Positions 26,193-33,804 of a stretch of 64,000 bases of DNA are shown piece by piece. The DNA is from Haloarcula litorea (GTDB lineage Archaea > Halobacteriota > Halobacteria > Halobacteriales > Haloarculaceae): the NCBI RefSeq assembly GCF_029338195.1, contig NZ_CP119779.1, positions 1,860,001 through 1,924,000 of the forward strand, in the 5' to 3' direction. How positions within the stretch are numbered: position 1 is the stretch's first letter; each line of letters begins with the position of its first letter. The notes under the pieces are model-generated. The model worked only from the letters and a program-made list of their open reading frames with translations, searched no databases and was not told the origin of the DNA. A program made the translations under genes and the position numbers.

Positions 26193-26238
26193 GTACGACC
26201 AAGACTTGATGGGTCACGCGGCTGTTGGCCCGTGCGGG

Positions 26239-26883
26239 ATGAGCGTCATCGTGACGATAACCGTCCCGGCGGCGGACTTCGCGCTCGGCGGGACGCTCCC
26301 GGTGGACAGCGAGACGACGGTCCGACTGGAGCGTGTCGTCCCGATGAGCGGGGCGTTCGCCCCCTACGTCTGGATCACCGGGGCGACGCCGGCGACGGTC
26401 GAGGAGGCACTGACCGACGACGAGGCCGTCGCTTCCTTCGAACGACTGGACGAGGTCGACGGCGAGCGGCTCTACCGGCTCACCTGGACCCACTCGCCCA
26501 GCGGCGTGGTCGACGCGCTCGGGGACCACGGGGGTGAGGTCGTCGAGGCCAGCGCCCAGCGGGGGTCCTGGACCCTGCGCCTGCGGTTCGCAGACCGGGA
26601 CGACCTGACCGGGTTCTACCGCTCGTGTCGGTCCAGCGGCGTCGACGTCGACGTGACCGCCGTCCACGACCCCGAGTCGAGTCCGGACTCGGAACTCGGC
26701 CTCACGGCGACCCAGTACGAGACGCTCCGCGCCGCACTGGAGGCGGGCTACTTCGAGGTCCCGCGTCGCACCAGCCTGACCGACCTGGCGGCGGAGCTGG
26801 GCGTCTCGGACTCGGCCGTGTCCCAGCGCCTCCGCCGGGGCGTCGGGACGCTCCTGCTCGCGACTGTGGCGGACGACGACTGA
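26239..26883 (+). CDS. Bacterio-opsin-activator type HTH regulator (HTH_10)
   Basis: 214 residues from the ATG at 26239. The N-terminal sensory-type domain starts MSVIVTITVPAADFALGGTL, and the C-terminal HTH_10 domain (about 155-205) contains GVSDSAVSQRLRRG as recognition helix. This family (Bat-like, PF04967) activates specific operons in haloarchaea; the signal is usually unknown. The recognition helix is nearly identical to that of the paralogue at 27203-27865, so both may bind the same sites. It is followed by the HalOD1 gene. Confidence 0.85.
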   Translation: MSVIVTITVPAADFALGGTLPVDSETTVRLERVVPMSGAFAPYVWITGATPATVEEALTDDEAVASFERLDEVDGERLYRLTWTHSPSGVVDALGDHGGEVVEASAQRGSWTLRLRFADRDDLTGFYRSCRSSGVDVDVTAVHDPESSPDSELGLTATQYETLRAALEAGYFEVPRRTSLTDLAAELGVSDSAVSQRLRRGVGTLLLATVADDD

Positions 26884-26907
26884 CGGCGTCTGCTTGACCA
26901 CCGAAGG

Positions 26908-26915
26908 AATTTAAC
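26908..26915 (+). promoter_or_regulatory. TATA box of the HalOD1 gene
   Basis: AATTTAAC lies 24-31 nt before the ATG at 26939, giving a leaderless transcript separate from the upstream regulator gene. Confidence 0.5.
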
Positions 26916-26938
26916 TGTCACCGCCGCCTAGACGAAGT

Positions 26939-27190
26939 ATGGAGACGTTCGAGGAGCCGCCCAGCGTCTGTGTCGTCCGGGCCGTGGCGGCGGACCACGG
27001 CGTCGACGTGGCTGCCCTCCCCCCGCTGTCCGAGGTCACCGACACGGACGCCCTCGACACCCTGTTCACCGACGCCGCACAGACAGCGCCCGACGGGTCC
27101 ACGGACGCCCCGGTCGCGCGGTTCCGCTACGCCGACCGGCTCGTCGTCGTCCGCGGCGACGGCACCGTCGACGTGCGAGCCCCCGAGTGA
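26939..27190 (+). CDS. HalOD1 (haloarchaeal output domain 1) protein
   Basis: 83 residues that match the stand-alone HalOD1 pattern: VVRAVAADHGVDVAALPPLSEV (12-33), then TDALDTLF (36-43) and a final strand pair RYADRLVVVRGDGTV. HalOD1 was proposed as an output domain of haloarchaeal signalling because it also occurs fused to receiver domains. It sits between two Bat-like regulator genes, with the second converging on it, which suggests a small regulatory unit. Confidence 0.8.
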   Translation: METFEEPPSVCVVRAVAADHGVDVAALPPLSEVTDTDALDTLFTDAAQTAPDGSTDAPVARFRYADRLVVVRGDGTVDVRAPE

Positions 27191-27202
27191 GCGATCCGGC
27201 CG

Positions 27203-27865
27203 TCAGTCCCCGACCAGCGGTTCACGCTCCGTCCCCTCCCGGAGGGTCGCGGTGAGCAGCGTCGTCAGCCCACGTCTGAGTCGCTGGGACACGGCCGAGT
27301 CCGAGACCCCGAGGTCGGCGGCGAGGTCCTGGAGCGTGGCCCGCCGCGGGACGTCGAAGTAGCCCGCGTCCAGCGCGGTCAGGATGGCCTCTCGCTGGGG
27401 GCCGGTCAGCACGGAGTCGGCGACCCGCGACGCCCCGTCGACCTCGTCGACCGTCGCCGACACGCCGGCGTCCCGGCACGTGCGGTAGAACGTCGAGAGC
27501 GTGTCCCGGTTCGGGAACCGCGCCCGGAACGACCAGCCCTCCGCGTCGCCGATCGCGGCCAGCAGGACGCCCGAGGCCTCCGCCAGTATCGACAGCACGC
27601 CGTCGCGGGGCTCTCGCCAGCCGACGCGACAGAGCACCTCGCCGTCGACCTCGTCGACGGGAGTGACCGACTCGACGGCCGGGTGGTCGGGTCCGACCGA
27701 CTCGACGGCGGCGGCCGTCGTCCCCGACACCCAGGCGTACGGTGCCGGGCCGTGGTCGACCGGGATCAGCGATTCGAGCCGCACCTGCACCTCCGTCCCG
27801 AGCGCCAGCAGCGACCGGAGCGGGAACTCGGCCGCCGGGAGCGTGAAACACGCGACGACGCTCAT
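27203..27865 (-). CDS. Bacterio-opsin-activator type HTH regulator (HTH_10), paralogue
   Basis: 220 residues from the ATG at 27865 (MSVVACFTLPAAEFPLRSLL); the frame extends 31 codons further upstream without homology. Its layout follows the regulator at 26239-26883 throughout. The C-terminal domain contains AGYFDVPRR and GVSDSAVSQRLRRG, nearly the same as in that paralogue, so a shared or competing operator is likely. It converges on the HalOD1 gene with 12 nt between the stop codons. Its own promoter should lie in the 27866-28075 gap. Confidence 0.85.
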   Translation of the reverse strand: MSVVACFTLPAAEFPLRSLLALGTEVQVRLESLIPVDHGPAPYAWVSGTTAAAVESVGPDHPAVESVTPVDEVDGEVLCRVGWREPRDGVLSILAEASGVLLAAIGDAEGWSFRARFPNRDTLSTFYRTCRDAGVSATVDEVDGASRVADSVLTGPQREAILTALDAGYFDVPRRATLQDLAADLGVSDSAVSQRLRRGLTTLLTATLREGTEREPLVGD

Positions 27866-27988
27866 CGCTCCGGCGGTGTAGTCAGCGACGGTTCGGCAGC
27901 GACACAGTGACTCGAGCTCCGACGAGGCGGCATTAGCCTCCCGTACTGTACTCAGCACAATAGGGGACCGGCTGCGGTGTCGAAGTCA

Positions 27989-27994
27989 TTTATA
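27989..27994 (+). promoter_or_regulatory. TATA box between the HTH and dehydrogenase genes
   Basis: TTTATA is the strongest TATA match in the 210-nt gap. It lies 55-60 nt before an ATG at 28049 and about 85 nt before the preferred start at 28076. If used for the dehydrogenase it makes a leader of roughly 55 nt. The orientation is not certain. Confidence 0.35.
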
Positions 27995-28075
27995 CCCGGC
28001 GGCGGCGCTCGCCCTCGTTCCCGGCGCTCGGGAACGCCGCTGACGATTATGTGTGTCCAGTCCGTTCCGACAGCT

Positions 28076-29038
28076 ATGCCGCGCATAGTCGCCAGCGACG
28101 ACCCGATGATAGACGTCGACCTGCTCCGCGGGGAACTCGACGCCGAGGTGGTGGTGGCCGACACCAGCGACCCGGCCGCACTCGTCGACGCCGCGCGCGG
28201 GGCCGACGCGCTCGTCCTCGACGTGAACTCCCGGGTCACCGCCGGCGTCCTCGCCGCCCTCCCCGATCTGCGACTCGTCGCTCGCGCCGGCGTCGGCATC
28301 GACACCATCGACGTCGCGGCCGCCGCCGACCACGGCGTGACGGTGACGAACGTCCCGGAGTACTGCACCGACGAGGTGGCGACCCACACCGTCGCGCTCC
28401 TGCTCGACTGCGTCCGGACCGTCGCCGAGTACGACCGCGACGTGAAGGCGGGGACGTGGGACTGGACCAGCACCAGGGACATCCACCGGACGCGGGACCG
28501 CACCCTCGGCCTCGTCTCCTTCGGCCCGATCGCTCGCCGCGTCCGCGAGCAGGTCCGTGGGTTCGACTTCGACGTGATCGCCTACGATCCCTACGTCGAC
28601 GCCGAGGAGACGGCCGCCGCCGACGTGGCGAAGGTCGCCCTCGACGAGCTGTACGAGCGGGCCGACTACGTCTCCCTGCACGCGCCGCTGACCGAGGAGA
28701 CCGAGGGGCTGGTCGACGCCGACGCACTCGCCCGGATGCGGGACCACGCGATCCTCGTCAACACGGGTCGGGGCGGCCTGATCGACGAGGACGCGCTGGC
28801 GACGGCGCTGCGCGAGGGGACGATCGGGGGTGCCGGCCTCGACGTCCTCCGCGAGGAACCGCCCGGCGAGGACCACCCGCTCGTCGAACTGGACAACTGC
28901 GTCGTCACGCCCCACGCCGCCTGGCGGTCCGTCGAGGCCCGCCGCGACCTCAACGAGACCGTCGCGGCGAACGTCGGGGCGGTCCTGGCCGGCGAGACGC
29001 CGCCGGACCGCGTCGACCCCGACACCGACTGGCTGTAG
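28076..29038 (+). CDS. D-isomer 2-hydroxyacid dehydrogenase (CtBP/phosphoglycerate-dehydrogenase-like)
   Basis: 320 residues from the ATG at 28076 (MPRIVASDD); ATG 28049 is an alternative. The NAD-binding site reads LGLVSFGPIARRVRE followed by the acidic end VIAYDPY. The catalytic set is present: Arg in NTGRGGLIDE, Glu in LREEP and His in VTPHAAW. It should reduce a 2-oxoacid or oxidise a D-2-hydroxyacid with NAD(H). Members with the S-F-G nucleotide loop are often labelled C-terminal-binding-protein type; the substrate is unknown. The next gene converges on it directly. Confidence 0.85.
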   Translation: MPRIVASDDPMIDVDLLRGELDAEVVVADTSDPAALVDAARGADALVLDVNSRVTAGVLAALPDLRLVARAGVGIDTIDVAAAADHGVTVTNVPEYCTDEVATHTVALLLDCVRTVAEYDRDVKAGTWDWTSTRDIHRTRDRTLGLVSFGPIARRVREQVRGFDFDVIAYDPYVDAEETAAADVAKVALDELYERADYVSLHAPLTEETEGLVDADALARMRDHAILVNTGRGGLIDEDALATALREGTIGGAGLDVLREEPPGEDHPLVELDNCVVTPHAAWRSVEARRDLNETVAANVGAVLAGETPPDRVDPDTDWL

Positions 29039-29413
29039 TCAGCAGCGGGCGAACGCCCGGCGGGCGCTGCCGAGGGCGCTCTCGCCGGCGACCGTACCCC
29101 GGACGTCCCGCGCGAGGTTCCGGAGGTACGCCGCCGGTCCGGGATCACAGGTCCCCGCCCGACGGGCCTGCCGGTAGTCGCAGTACAGCGCCACCGGCAG
29201 CGTCGGCGCGACGAGGACGGCGGCGACGCCGACGCCGACGGACAGCGGGTGGCCCGCGGGGACCGCGAGCGCCGCCACACCGAGGAGCGCGAGCGCGGCC
29301 GCACCGTGGACGACGGTCGGTCGCCAGTTGTGCGTCGGCGTCGTCCGCTCGGTCGCCGATCCCACGGATTGATCGCCGGGCGTCGGGTCCGTGTGGCTCG
29401 ATGGGTGCGACAT
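29039..29413 (-). CDS. Membrane protein of unknown function
   Basis: 124 residues from the ATG at 29413. A hydrophilic N-terminus (about 30 residues, Ser/Thr/Pro-rich) is followed by two hydrophobic segments (about 37-53 and 58-78), then a Cys-containing basic C-terminal tail (YCDYRQARRAGTCDPG) likely on the cytoplasmic side. I do not recognise a family. It abuts the dehydrogenase stop codon and is divergent from the next HTH gene. Confidence 0.5.
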   Translation of the reverse strand: MSHPSSHTDPTPGDQSVGSATERTTPTHNWRPTVVHGAAALALLGVAALAVPAGHPLSVGVGVAAVLVAPTLPVALYCDYRQARRAGTCDPGPAAYLRNLARDVRGTVAGESALGSARRAFARC

Positions 29414-29475
29414 ACGCGTCGGTACGCACCCTACCCGGATCACCGACCGGTTGGCGTGCGCCGAATCACACGGGA

Positions 29476-29483
29476 AGTATATG
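29476..29483 (+). promoter_or_regulatory. TATA box of the HTH gene starting at 29512
   Basis: AGTATATG lies 29-36 nt before the GTG start codon, supporting that start over upstream in-frame codons. Confidence 0.45.
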
Positions 29484-29511
29484 TGGCTTCGTGTCGTACC
29501 ACGGCGTACGC

Positions 29512-30291
29512 GTGCGAGAGTTCATCTTCACGATCGACTACGACCCCGGGGTCGACCCCCTGATGGACGTGTTCATGGACCATCCGGAGACCCACTCCCG
29601 GACGATCGCCTGCAACGTCGCCGAGGACGGGATGTGGCGGCTGGAGCGGATCGCCGGCAGCGAGACGGCACTCCAGGAGCTGGACGAGGTGTTCGACGAC
29701 CCGGTCCAGTGTACCGAGTGTATCGGCTTCCACGACTGCGACACGGAGTGGTACTACGAGGTCATCGCCGAGGCCGAGGGCCAGCGGACCGTCTACAGCT
29801 ACCGGTCGGAGGCCGGGGACTGCCACTCCGTCCCGCGGCTGGCGATCGAACACGTCGGCCACGGCGTCCTCTGTGAGACCGAGCGGCGCGGCAGCCGCTG
29901 CGAGTGGCGGCTGCTGCTGTGCAACGACCGCGGCGTCGACGACCTGTTCAGCGAACTCGAGGACGAACTCCGGCCCGGCCTGACCATCGAGTTCCGACAG
30001 CTGGGCGACCCCTCCTACTGGACCGACGAGGCGGTGACGCTGGCGGAACTCCCGCCCGAGCAGCAGGCCGCCGTCGAGGCGGCCGTCGACCACGGCTACT
30101 ACCGGACGCCACGGGCCGTCTCGCTGTCCGACCTCGCCGACCGGCTGGACGTCTCCCGGTCGACCCTCCAGTACCGGCTCCAGCGGGCCGAGGCCTGGAT
30201 CGTCCGCTCGTTCGTCACGCGCTCGATGGGTCCCGTCGAGGCGGAGGAGTCCGTCGCCGAGGGGAGTCGGCTTCGGGTCGCCGACGACTAG
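29512..30291 (+). CDS. HTH_10 regulator with a cysteine-containing sensory region
   Basis: 259 residues from a GTG at 29512 (VREFIFTIDYDPGVD); the placement of the TATA box supports it. The N-terminal domain contains a possible metal or redox site, CTECIGFHDC (residues 68-77), plus further Cys residues near 105-145. The C-terminal HTH_10 domain has YYRTPRAVSLSDLADRLDVS followed by STLQYRLQRAEAWIV. The family regulates transcription in haloarchaea; the Cys cluster could make this member redox- or metal-responsive, which is inference. It is transcribed towards the TFB gene. Confidence 0.8.
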   Translation: MREFIFTIDYDPGVDPLMDVFMDHPETHSRTIACNVAEDGMWRLERIAGSETALQELDEVFDDPVQCTECIGFHDCDTEWYYEVIAEAEGQRTVYSYRSEAGDCHSVPRLAIEHVGHGVLCETERRGSRCEWRLLLCNDRGVDDLFSELEDELRPGLTIEFRQLGDPSYWTDEAVTLAELPPEQQAAVEAAVDHGYYRTPRAVSLSDLADRLDVSRSTLQYRLQRAEAWIVRSFVTRSMGPVEAEESVAEGSRLRVADD

Positions 30292-30299
30292 CGAGGGGC

Positions 30300-30388
30300 A
30301 CGAGCGAAGCGAGTGGCCCTCGAAAGGCGCAGCGGCGAACGGTGGCGAGCCGCGAGCAGGCTGACGGTACGAGCGAAGCGAGTGGCCC
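30300..30388 (+). repeat. Pair of 20-nt direct repeats
   Basis: ACGAGCGAAGCGAGTGGCCC occurs at 30300-30319 and again at 30369-30388, with 49 nt between them. The core GAGCGAAGCGAG is a type of dispersed short repeat common between haloarchaeal genes. The gap 30292-30568 holds this pair and the palindromic TFB promoter, and no gene I can support. Confidence 0.7.
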
Positions 30389-30468
30389 GGGAGGGCCGCG
30401 GTGGTGCGACGATCCGCGAACCGCGGTCGAGACGACACCCCCGCAGTCTGGCGGTTCTCTCGCCCGAC

Positions 30469-30490
30469 CCAAATATTTGGCATATGCCAA
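30469..30490 (+). promoter_or_regulatory. Overlapping palindromes at the TFB promoter
   Basis: Two perfect inverted repeats overlap: CCAAATATTTGG (30469-30480) and TTGGCATATGCCAA (30477-30490). The A/T core AAATATTT can serve as TATA box, and the palindromes as operator sites for a dimeric regulator. The ATG of the TFB gene lies about 80 nt downstream, so the mRNA would carry a leader of roughly 50-60 nt, unlike its neighbours. Confidence 0.55.
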
Positions 30491-30568
30491 GGCAGTCCTG
30501 ATACCCGATGCGTCCCTCCTAGGGAGTACACGCGGGCAGTCCCCCGACCGCTCGCAACCCTCTCATCT

Positions 30569-31573
30569 ATGAACACACGAACGTCCCACGCCAAGGAGCG
30601 CGGTCGCACCGGAGAAGAGACAGCCACGCAGGGCGACGAGCGCGTCTGTCCCGACTGCGGCGGTCGGCTCACCCACGACGACGCACGCGGCGAGACCGTC
30701 TGTGGGGACTGCGGGCTGGTCGTCGACGAGGGGGCCATCGACCACGGCCCGGAGTGGCGCGCCTTCGACTCCGCCGAGCGCGACCAGAAGTCCCGCGTCG
30801 GGGCTCCGACCACGAAGATGATGCACGACGAGGGGCTCTCGACCAACATCGGCTGGCAGAACAAGGACGCCAACGGCAACGCCCTCTCGGCCAGCCAGCG
30901 CGAGACGATGCAGCGCCTGCGCACCTGGAACGAGCGGTTCCGCACCCGGGACCACAGCGAGCGCAACCTCAAGCAGGCGCTGGGCGAGATCGACCGGATG
31001 GGGTCGGCGCTGGGCGTCCCGGAGAACGTCCGCGAGACGGCCAGCGTCGTCTACCGCCGGGCGCTCGACGAGGGGCTGCTGCCCGGCCGCTCCATCGAGG
31101 CCATCGCCACCGCGTCGCTGTACGCCGCCATCCGCCAGGCGAACCTCCCCCAGACCATCGACGAGATGGTGATGGTCTCGCGGGTCGACGAGCAGGAGTT
31201 CACCCGCGGCTACCGGTACATCAACCGCGAGCTCTCGCTGGAGATCGGCCCGCCGGACCCCGTCGACTACCTCACGAAGTTCGTCTCCGAGCTCGACGCC
31301 AGCGACGAGCTCGCCCGCCGCGCCCGCGACCTCATCGAGACGGGCAAGGAGGAGAACGTCCACAGCGGCAAGAGCCCCGTCGGCCTCGCCGCGGCGGCCA
31401 TCTACGCCGCCGGCCTGCTGGTCAACGAGGAGTACACCCAACAGGAGGTCGGCGACGCGACCGACGTGAGCACGGTCACGATCCGCGACCGCTACCGGGA
31501 GCTGCTGGAGGCCGCCGCGGGCCGGGACGCCGTCGACCGGACCGCCACCGCCGAGCGCAACGCCAGCGCCTGA
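30569..31573 (+). CDS. tfb: Transcription initiation factor IIB (TFB)
   Basis: 334 residues from the ATG at 30569. The N-terminal zinc ribbon has CPDC (27-30) and CGDC (45-48), followed by the B-reader/linker region (GPEWRAFDSAERDQKSRVG). Two cyclin-like repeats follow (about 130-220 and 225-315), the second with the HTH that reads the BRE next to the TATA box. TFB recruits RNA polymerase to TBP-bound promoters. Haloarchaea have several TFBs with partly different target sets; which one this is cannot be told here. The palindromic promoter suggests regulated expression. Confidence 0.95.
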   Translation: MNTRTSHAKERGRTGEETATQGDERVCPDCGGRLTHDDARGETVCGDCGLVVDEGAIDHGPEWRAFDSAERDQKSRVGAPTTKMMHDEGLSTNIGWQNKDANGNALSASQRETMQRLRTWNERFRTRDHSERNLKQALGEIDRMGSALGVPENVRETASVVYRRALDEGLLPGRSIEAIATASLYAAIRQANLPQTIDEMVMVSRVDEQEFTRGYRYINRELSLEIGPPDPVDYLTKFVSELDASDELARRARDLIETGKEENVHSGKSPVGLAAAAIYAAGLLVNEEYTQQEVGDATDVSTVTIRDRYRELLEAAAGRDAVDRTATAERNASA

Positions 31574-31657
31574 GGACTGCTCGCCCCCTCGCCGCACCCG
31601 CTTTTGCACTCGCCGGGATCACACCTAAATCGCTGGCCCGTCACCCCCGAGACAGTG

Positions 31658-32371
31658 ATGCAGGGACTCGTCGGCCGACTCGAACAGCTCGCAGCGCCAG
31701 CCCGCGACCTGCTCCAGCCCGTGCTCTCGGACCCGCGGGTCATCGCCGCCTGGGCGGTCGTCGTCGTCGCCGCCCTCGCCGTCCTCTGGTGGGACATCCG
31801 CGCACGGAACCAGGCGCTCCCGTCGCTGATGAAGGGCGTCTGGACGCTCGTCGTCCTCTACTCCGGCCCGTTCGGGCTGGGGATCTACTGGGTCGCGGGC
31901 CGGACCCAGATCGACCACGACTCGGTCTGGCGTCGCGGGCTCCGCTCGACGGCCCACTGCTACTCCGGCTGTGGGGCCGGGGAGGTGGTCGGGATCGTCC
32001 TCGCACAGGGGATCCTCGGGCTCGCGGTCGGCTGGGTCGCGGCGGCCACCTTCGGGTTCGCGTACCTCTTCGGCTTCTCGCTGACGGTCGGCCCGCTCGT
32101 ACAGGAGGGCGTCGGCCTCCGGGAGGCCGTCGTCGACGCGCTGTACAGCGAGACGCCTTCGATCACCGTGATGGAGATCGTCGCCATCGGCACGGACCTC
32201 CTGCTGGCCGCCGAGGCGGCCATCACGGACGTGCTGTTCTGGTCGGGACTGATATTCTCGCTCTCGCTCGGATTCCTCGCCGCGTACCCGGTCAACGTCG
32301 CCCTGGTCCACGTCGGCGTCAAGGAGGGGATGGACAACCCCGCGGAGATGGAAGGTCAGGCCGCTGACTGA
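31658..32371 (+). CDS. DUF4396 membrane protein
   Basis: 237 residues from the ATG at 31658. It has about six hydrophobic segments. The conserved STAHCYSGCGAGEVVG stretch (near residue 102) with its His-Cys-Cys group is the hallmark of DUF4396, a membrane family of unknown function possibly binding metal. CCTAAAT lies 28-34 nt before the start as a promoter. It follows the TFB gene by 84 nt and precedes the MscS channel. Confidence 0.8.
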   Translation: MQGLVGRLEQLAAPARDLLQPVLSDPRVIAAWAVVVVAALAVLWWDIRARNQALPSLMKGVWTLVVLYSGPFGLGIYWVAGRTQIDHDSVWRRGLRSTAHCYSGCGAGEVVGIVLAQGILGLAVGWVAAATFGFAYLFGFSLTVGPLVQEGVGLREAVVDALYSETPSITVMEIVAIGTDLLLAAEAAITDVLFWSGLIFSLSLGFLAAYPVNVALVHVGVKEGMDNPAEMEGQAAD

Positions 32372-32479
32372 CCGGCCCTACCACTCATCGGCCGTAAAGA
32401 AAGCTTAGCAGCGGTATATTCGGACTTCGACGCTGAACTAGTCGGTAGGTTGAAACGGGATACGCTCCAAGACGGTGCT

Positions 32480-33364
32480 ATGCAGATTCCCACAACGGTT
32501 CTGCTGCAACAACCCGATCCGATCCCCGGATCCCTGACCGAGCTGCTGGCACAGTACGGTGCGCTCGTCGGCAAGGCCGTGGCCTTCGTCGTCGGACTGA
32601 TCGCCGTCCTCGTGATCGGTCGGATCGTCGTCCGACCGGTGGTGATGCAGGTCCTCGACCGAGGGGGCCACGACGCGTCGGTCAAGAGCCTCGCGAGCAG
32701 TCTGCTCGGACCGGTGATCTGGGTGCTGGCGCTGGCCGTCGCGTTCACCGTCGCCGGCTTCGGGAGCGTCATCGCGGCGCTTGGCGTCTTCGCCAGCGCG
32801 GTCGCGCTGGCCGTCGGGTTCGCCGCACAGGACCTGTTGGGGAACTTCGTGGCCGGCGTGTTCATCCTCAAAGACGAGCCCTTCGAGGTCGGCGACTGGA
32901 TCGAGGTCGGCGACATCACCGGGACCGTCGAGGACATCGACCTCCGGGTCTCCCGGATCAGGACCTTCGACAACGAGCGCATCACCGTCCCCAACGGGAC
33001 CCTCGCCAACAACGCGGTCACCAACCCCGTGGCGTACGAGAAACTCCGTCAGAAGTTCGTCTTCGGCATCGGCTACGACGACGACATCGACCACGCCAAG
33101 GAGGTCATCCTCGACGAGGCCGCCAAGAACGACGGCATCCTCGACGACCCCGAGACCTCCATCCGCGTGACGGAACTGGCCGACTCCTACGTCGGGCTCC
33201 AGACCCGGTTCTGGATCGACGAACCCGCGCGGTCGGACTTCGTGAAGACCCGCTCGGAGTTCGTCCAGGCCGTCAAGGAGCGGTGTGACGCCGAGACGAT
33301 CGACATGCCCTACCCCGTGCGGGACATCACCGGCGAGATCGCGGTCGACGGCGAGGTCGCCTGA
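32480..33364 (+). CDS. MscS family mechanosensitive channel
   Basis: 294 residues from the ATG at 32480. Three membrane helices (about 25-47, 68-90, 96-118) end in the glycine/alanine-rich pore helix and AAQDLLGNFVAGVFI, followed by the beta domain (FEVGDWIEVGDITGTVEDIDLR) and the alpha/beta C-terminal domain. It is a small MscS-type channel that opens under membrane tension to release solutes during osmotic down-shock. GGTATATT about 60 nt upstream may be its promoter with a short leader. Confidence 0.9.
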   Translation: MQIPTTVLLQQPDPIPGSLTELLAQYGALVGKAVAFVVGLIAVLVIGRIVVRPVVMQVLDRGGHDASVKSLASSLLGPVIWVLALAVAFTVAGFGSVIAALGVFASAVALAVGFAAQDLLGNFVAGVFILKDEPFEVGDWIEVGDITGTVEDIDLRVSRIRTFDNERITVPNGTLANNAVTNPVAYEKLRQKFVFGIGYDDDIDHAKEVILDEAAKNDGILDDPETSIRVTELADSYVGLQTRFWIDEPARSDFVKTRSEFVQAVKERCDAETIDMPYPVRDITGEIAVDGEVA

Positions 33365-33804
33365 CCCGAGCGCGATCGTCGCGCGGGACGCGTCTGACCC
33401 CCCCTCCGCACGGACAGAGATCGGCGACGCCCGCCACGCGCGGTTCCGACGTTCCGCGCGCTCACGAGGACTGCTCCACGGCGACACCGGCCGGTCACGG
33501 ACGGCCGACGCGGAGACGGAGCGTCGGGTCGACCCGCTTCGATAGCTCCACCGGATACGCGACTCGGTTCGCTATCGCGTATACTGATTTATCCGTGTGG
33601 CGAGTGCCGGCTATCGGACCGTCGCTCCCGGTCGCGGCGGTTCGAAGTCGGCGGATCGAACGGTTCCCGGCCGCTCAGTGTCCGCGGATCCGATCTCCGT
33701 CTGGGGGTCTCGGAGCCCCTCCCGCGCGAGCGCACGTGCAAGGCAAGCGACAATCCGCGACGCGGGAGACGGTGCCACTCCGGGTGTGACTGGCCCGGGC
33801 AACT
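33365..33804. other. 440-nt gap without a supportable gene
   Basis: No frame here shows haloarchaeal codon bias or a recognisable product; the candidate frames of 60-90 codons are Arg/Pro/Ser-rich. A clear A/T patch GATTTATCC (33586-33594) lies about 210 nt before the ligase start at 33805 and could start a long leader or a small RNA. Local GC is somewhat lower around 33540-33595. Confidence 0.5.

Noticed and set aside
33595-33789. 64-codon frame in the non-coding gap
   Set aside because: A TATA-like patch lies directly before it, but the product is Arg/Pro/Ser-rich and does not look like an acidic haloarchaeal protein.
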